A stretch of 35,379 bases of DNA from JAOUEA01 sp035711865. GTDB taxonomy: Bacteria; Actinomycetota; UBA4738; HRBIN12. The notes under the pieces are model-generated. The model worked only from the letters and a program-made list of their open reading frames with translations. It was not told the origin of the DNA and ran no database searches. Of this stretch, positions 33,419 through 35,379 are shown piece after piece. The stretch is taken from contig DASTBT010000105.1 of the NCBI GenBank assembly GCA_035711865.1, forward strand, positions 1 to 35,379, in the 5' to 3' direction. The position numbers were made by a program, and so were the translations under genes. Each line of letters begins with the position of its first letter. Position 1 is the stretch's first letter.

Positions 33419-34359
33419 GCGACGCGGCGGAACGAGCGATCGATGCCGCGCTCGCCGCTCTCGGTGTGCCGGCGAGCGAGCCGGCCGATGTCCAGGGATC
33501 GGCCGGCCGATTCCCCGACGGCGTCGCGTTCCGGATCGAGATCCCGAGCGTCGAGGGGCCGGCATGTCTCGAGGCCGTGCTCGAGGAGGCCGCGGCGGTC
33601 GACGTCCCGGTTCGCCGCGTGTCGCAGGGAAGCGGGGTATCGATGCTCACCGACGCCGAGCTGGATCGCATGGCTCGGGCGGCCACCGATGCAGGCGTCG
33701 AGGTCAGCCTGTTCGCGCGACCCGGTGCGTCGTGGGGTCCATCGGCGAGCGCTCGTTCACCGGCGGGCGGCGCCCTGGGTGCGGCGGCGTGGGGCCACGA
33801 TCAGCTCCGCGCCTGCCTCGACGATGCGATGCGAGCAGCCGAGCACGGGTTCCGCAGCGTGTTGATCGCCGACATCGGCGTCCTCGCGTCGTTCGCGGAG
33901 CTCCGGCGCACGGGAGGCCTTCCCAACGACATGCAGGCCAAGGTCTCGGTGATGGCCGCGATCGGCAACCCGGCCTCAGCCCGCGTCGTTGCGGGGCTCG
34001 GAGCGGACACGCTGAACGTGCCCGGGGACCTCGGCCCAGCCCAGCTCGCGGCGATGCGCGCAGCGGTCGACGTGCCCCTCGATGTGTACATCGAGTCGCC
34101 CGACGACCTCGGAGGGTTCGTGCGAGAGCACGAAGTGCTCGAGCTGATCCGGGTGGCGGCGCCGCTGTACGTCAAGTTCGGGTTACGGAACGCGCCGGCG
34201 CTCTATCCGTGGGGCCAGCACCTCGAGGGGGTCGCGGTCGCCATGGCCCGTGAGCGTGTTCGTCGGGCGAGGCTCATGATGGAACGGCTCGAGCGATCCG
34301 GCGCGGGCCTGACGACGTCGGCGCCGGGCGCGGACGGATTGGCGGTTCCGCGGCCGTGA
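33415..34359 (+). CDS. U32-like TIM-barrel protein of unknown function
   Basis: A 314-residue protein. The C-terminal half (GFRSVLIADIGVLASFAELR, MQAKVSVMAAIGNPASARVV, LYVKFGLRNAPALYPWG) resembles the barrel of the peptidase U32 family, but I do not see the classic U32 signature. The N-terminal half includes FRIEIPSVEGPACLEAVLEE and VRRVSQGSGVSMLTDAELDR. I recall similar proteins next to sugar-utilisation genes in actinobacteria, with no established activity. The ATG overlaps the GH4 stop; it is the last gene of the operon. Confidence 0.65.
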   Translation: MSDAAERAIDAALAALGVPASEPADVQGSAGRFPDGVAFRIEIPSVEGPACLEAVLEEAAAVDVPVRRVSQGSGVSMLTDAELDRMARAATDAGVEVSLFARPGASWGPSASARSPAGGALGAAAWGHDQLRACLDDAMRAAEHGFRSVLIADIGVLASFAELRRTGGLPNDMQAKVSVMAAIGNPASARVVAGLGADTLNVPGDLGPAQLAAMRAAVDVPLDVYIESPDDLGGFVREHEVLELIRVAAPLYVKFGLRNAPALYPWGQHLEGVAVAMARERVRRARLMMERLERSGAGLTTSAPGADGLAVPRP

Positions 34360-34389
34360 CGGCGGGTGCCCGGATCGCCATGGGACCGG

Positions 34390-35148
34390 TCAGACCATCG
34401 TGACGATCACGCCTGCGTCCCGCATCGGTTCGACCGCCGACGGGGCGGCCGCGACGTCGGTGATCAGCTCGTCGACTGCGCCGAGCGGACAGATGCGAGC
34501 GAACGTCGCGATCCCCAGCTTGGAGCTGTCGGCCACCGCCACCACCGTGCGGGATCGCTCGAGCAGCATCCGGTTCGTGGCCGCTTCAACCTCGTGGTGG
34601 GTGGTGAGCCCGTCCTCGAGCGCGACGCCGTCGGCCCCCACGACCGCGATGTCGAGGCGCATCTCCTCGAGCGCCCGCTCGGCCACGGGCCCGACCAGCT
34701 CGTACGACTCAGGCCGCGCGGTTCCGCCCGTCACCACGAGCTTCAGGTCGGACCGGAGCGCGAGCTCGCTCGCGATGTTGAGCGCGTTCGTGACCACGGT
34801 GAGGCCGGTCCGGTCGAGCATCGCGCGGGCGACCTCGGTCGTCGTCGTCCCACCCGTGAGACCGACGACGGCTCCATCGACGACGCGGCGCGCCGCCTCA
34901 CGCGCGATGCGGATCTTCTCGGGATGGCGGCGCGCCGCCTTGTACCGCAGCGGCAGCTCGTACATCACGTCGTTCGCGACCGCGCCACCGTGGGTGCGGG
35001 CGAGCATGCGCTGCTCCTCCAACAGCTGGAGGTCCCGGCGCGCCGTGGCTTCGGACACCCCGAGCCGATCGGCGAGCGACCCGACGTCGACCGCGCCGTC
35101 GGCCGCCAGGATCGCGAGGATCTCACTCAGCCGTCCTGAACGTCGCAC
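34390..35148 (-). CDS. DeoR/GlpR-family transcriptional regulator
   Basis: A 252-residue regulator. The N-terminal winged helix is VRRSGRLSEILAILAADGAV followed by VGSLADRLGVSEATARRDLQ and ARTHGGAV. The sensor part of the DeoR family (isomerase-like fold binding phosphosugars) has GLTGGTTTTEVARAM, VTNALNIASELALR, LVVTGGTARPESYELVGP and GADGVALEDGLTTHH. GTG 35148 is chosen because TATATT lies exactly six bases before it; the ORF extends upstream without support. It is divergent from the SIS-domain gene, the expected target. Confidence 0.9.
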   Translation of the reverse strand: MRRSGRLSEILAILAADGAVDVGSLADRLGVSEATARRDLQLLEEQRMLARTHGGAVANDVMYELPLRYKAARRHPEKIRIAREAARRVVDGAVVGLTGGTTTTEVARAMLDRTGLTVVTNALNIASELALRSDLKLVVTGGTARPESYELVGPVAERALEEMRLDIAVVGADGVALEDGLTTHHEVEAATNRMLLERSRTVVAVADSSKLGIATFARICPLGAVDELITDVAAAPSAVEPMRDAGVIVTMV

Positions 35149-35149
35149 C

Positions 35150-35161
35150 GCGCGAATATAC
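35150..35161. repeat. GAATAT repeat, copy 1 (at the DeoR -10 box)
   Basis: GCGCGAATATAC, matching GCGTGAATATGC at 35209-35220 with two differences. It covers the DeoR -10 box; a candidate operator. Confidence 0.5.
35155..35160 (-). promoter_or_regulatory. Leaderless -10 box of the DeoR gene
   Basis: TATATT on the minus strand, six bases before GTG 35148. Confidence 0.6.
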
Positions 35162-35198
35162 GTGCCGGGGCATGGTGCGCGCCACATGCTCGACTGGA

Positions 35199-35228
35199 TT
35201 GACCACGTGCGTGAATATGCTCTAGATT
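35199..35228 (+). promoter_or_regulatory. Promoter of the SIS-domain gene
   Basis: TTGACC (35199-35204), 18-base spacer, TAGATT (35223-35228), eight bases before GTG 35237; near-leaderless. Confidence 0.5.
35209..35220. repeat. GAATAT repeat, copy 2 (in the SIS promoter spacer)
   Basis: GCGTGAATATGC between the -35 and -10 of the SIS gene. With copy 1 it forms a direct pair 59 bp apart, a likely DeoR-binding pair. Confidence 0.5.
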
Positions 35229-35236
35229 GCGCCAGA

Positions 35237-35379
35237 GTGAGCGAAACCGAGCAGGAGATCGCTTCGCAGCCCGATCGATGGAAACGGGCGGCAGGGCTGG
35301 CCCACGAGGTCTCGGCAGTACTCCCCGCTCGTGGCGAACGCGTCGCGATCGTCGGATGCGGGACCTCGCTCTACATGGG
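35237..35379 (+). CDS. SIS-domain sugar-phosphate protein (partial, runs off right edge)
   Basis: The frame from GTG 35237 is open to the window end (47 complete codons). It starts VSETEQEIASQPDRWKRAAG and reaches GERVAIVGCGTSLYMG, the start of a SIS domain with the GCGTS phosphosugar-binding loop. This N-terminus is typical of the AgaS / glucosamine-fructose-6-phosphate aminotransferase-like isomerases that act on amino-sugar phosphates. It suggests the adjoining catabolic genes handle an amino sugar or related compound. The promoter is close and leaderless-like. Confidence 0.8.
   Translation, partial: MSETEQEIASQPDRWKRAAGLAHEVSAVLPARGERVAIVGCGTSLYM

Noticed and set aside
34423..35187. N-terminal extension MWRAPCPGTYIRA of the DeoR protein
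   Set aside because: It covers the TATATT promoter box, and GTG 35148 gives the usual family start.

Overview
The window is GC-rich, densely coded chromosomal DNA, most likely from an actinomycetote. Supporting signs are the linked order holA / rpsT / lepA / hemW / hrcA / dnaJ / HIT / phoH / ybeY / corC-like / cdd / era, an hrcA-dnaJ pair without grpE or dnaK, a CIRCE element, and many genes whose start codon lies 6 to 9 bases after a TANNNT box, the arrangement of leaderless transcripts. The class cannot be fixed from sequence alone; no rRNA, tRNA, CRISPR or insertion sequence was seen and no gap exceeds 300 bases.

Layout. Bases 1-4374 hold a partial SGNH hydrolase (minus), a saccharopine-dehydrogenase-type reductase and leuS. 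A sulfite-oxidase-like molybdoenzyme (minus) overlaps the leuS end and is divergent from comEA-comEC; a CRP-like site lies between them. Downstream of comEC is a leaderless GrpB-family gene with an apparent one-base frameshift, followed by a second, decayed copy of the comEC 3' end, a scar of recombination. Then come holA, an anchored hypothetical protein and rpsT (minus), lepA-hemW, a zinc-ribbon membrane protein, and the stress and housekeeping run hrcA-dnaJ-HIT-phoH-ybeY-corC-cdd-era, much of it joined by 4-base ATGA/GTGA overlaps.

Bases 21760-25251 are a minus-strand accessory group: a secreted helical protein, a DoxX-like membrane protein, a GH15 glycosidase and a small membrane protein. 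It is divergent from a winged-helix regulator with a cysteine-rich, SufR-like C-terminus. Bases 26289-35379 form a catabolic region: an IclR regulator, an amidohydrolase (minus), then an apparent operon of a D-threonine-aldolase-like PLP enzyme, an SDR, a UlaG-like metallo-hydrolase, a zinc alcohol dehydrogenase, a GH4 glycosidase and a U32-like barrel protein. It ends with a DeoR regulator (minus) divergent from the start of a SIS-domain sugar-phosphate protein. A TTCCGTT-C-AACGGAA palindrome sits in the operon leader, and paired GAATAT repeats sit in the DeoR/SIS gap.

The strongest candidates for something new are the catabolic operon, whose gene combination matches no pathway I recognise, the comEC-grpB scar, and the CRP-like site placed at -41.5 of a leaderless comEA promoter.
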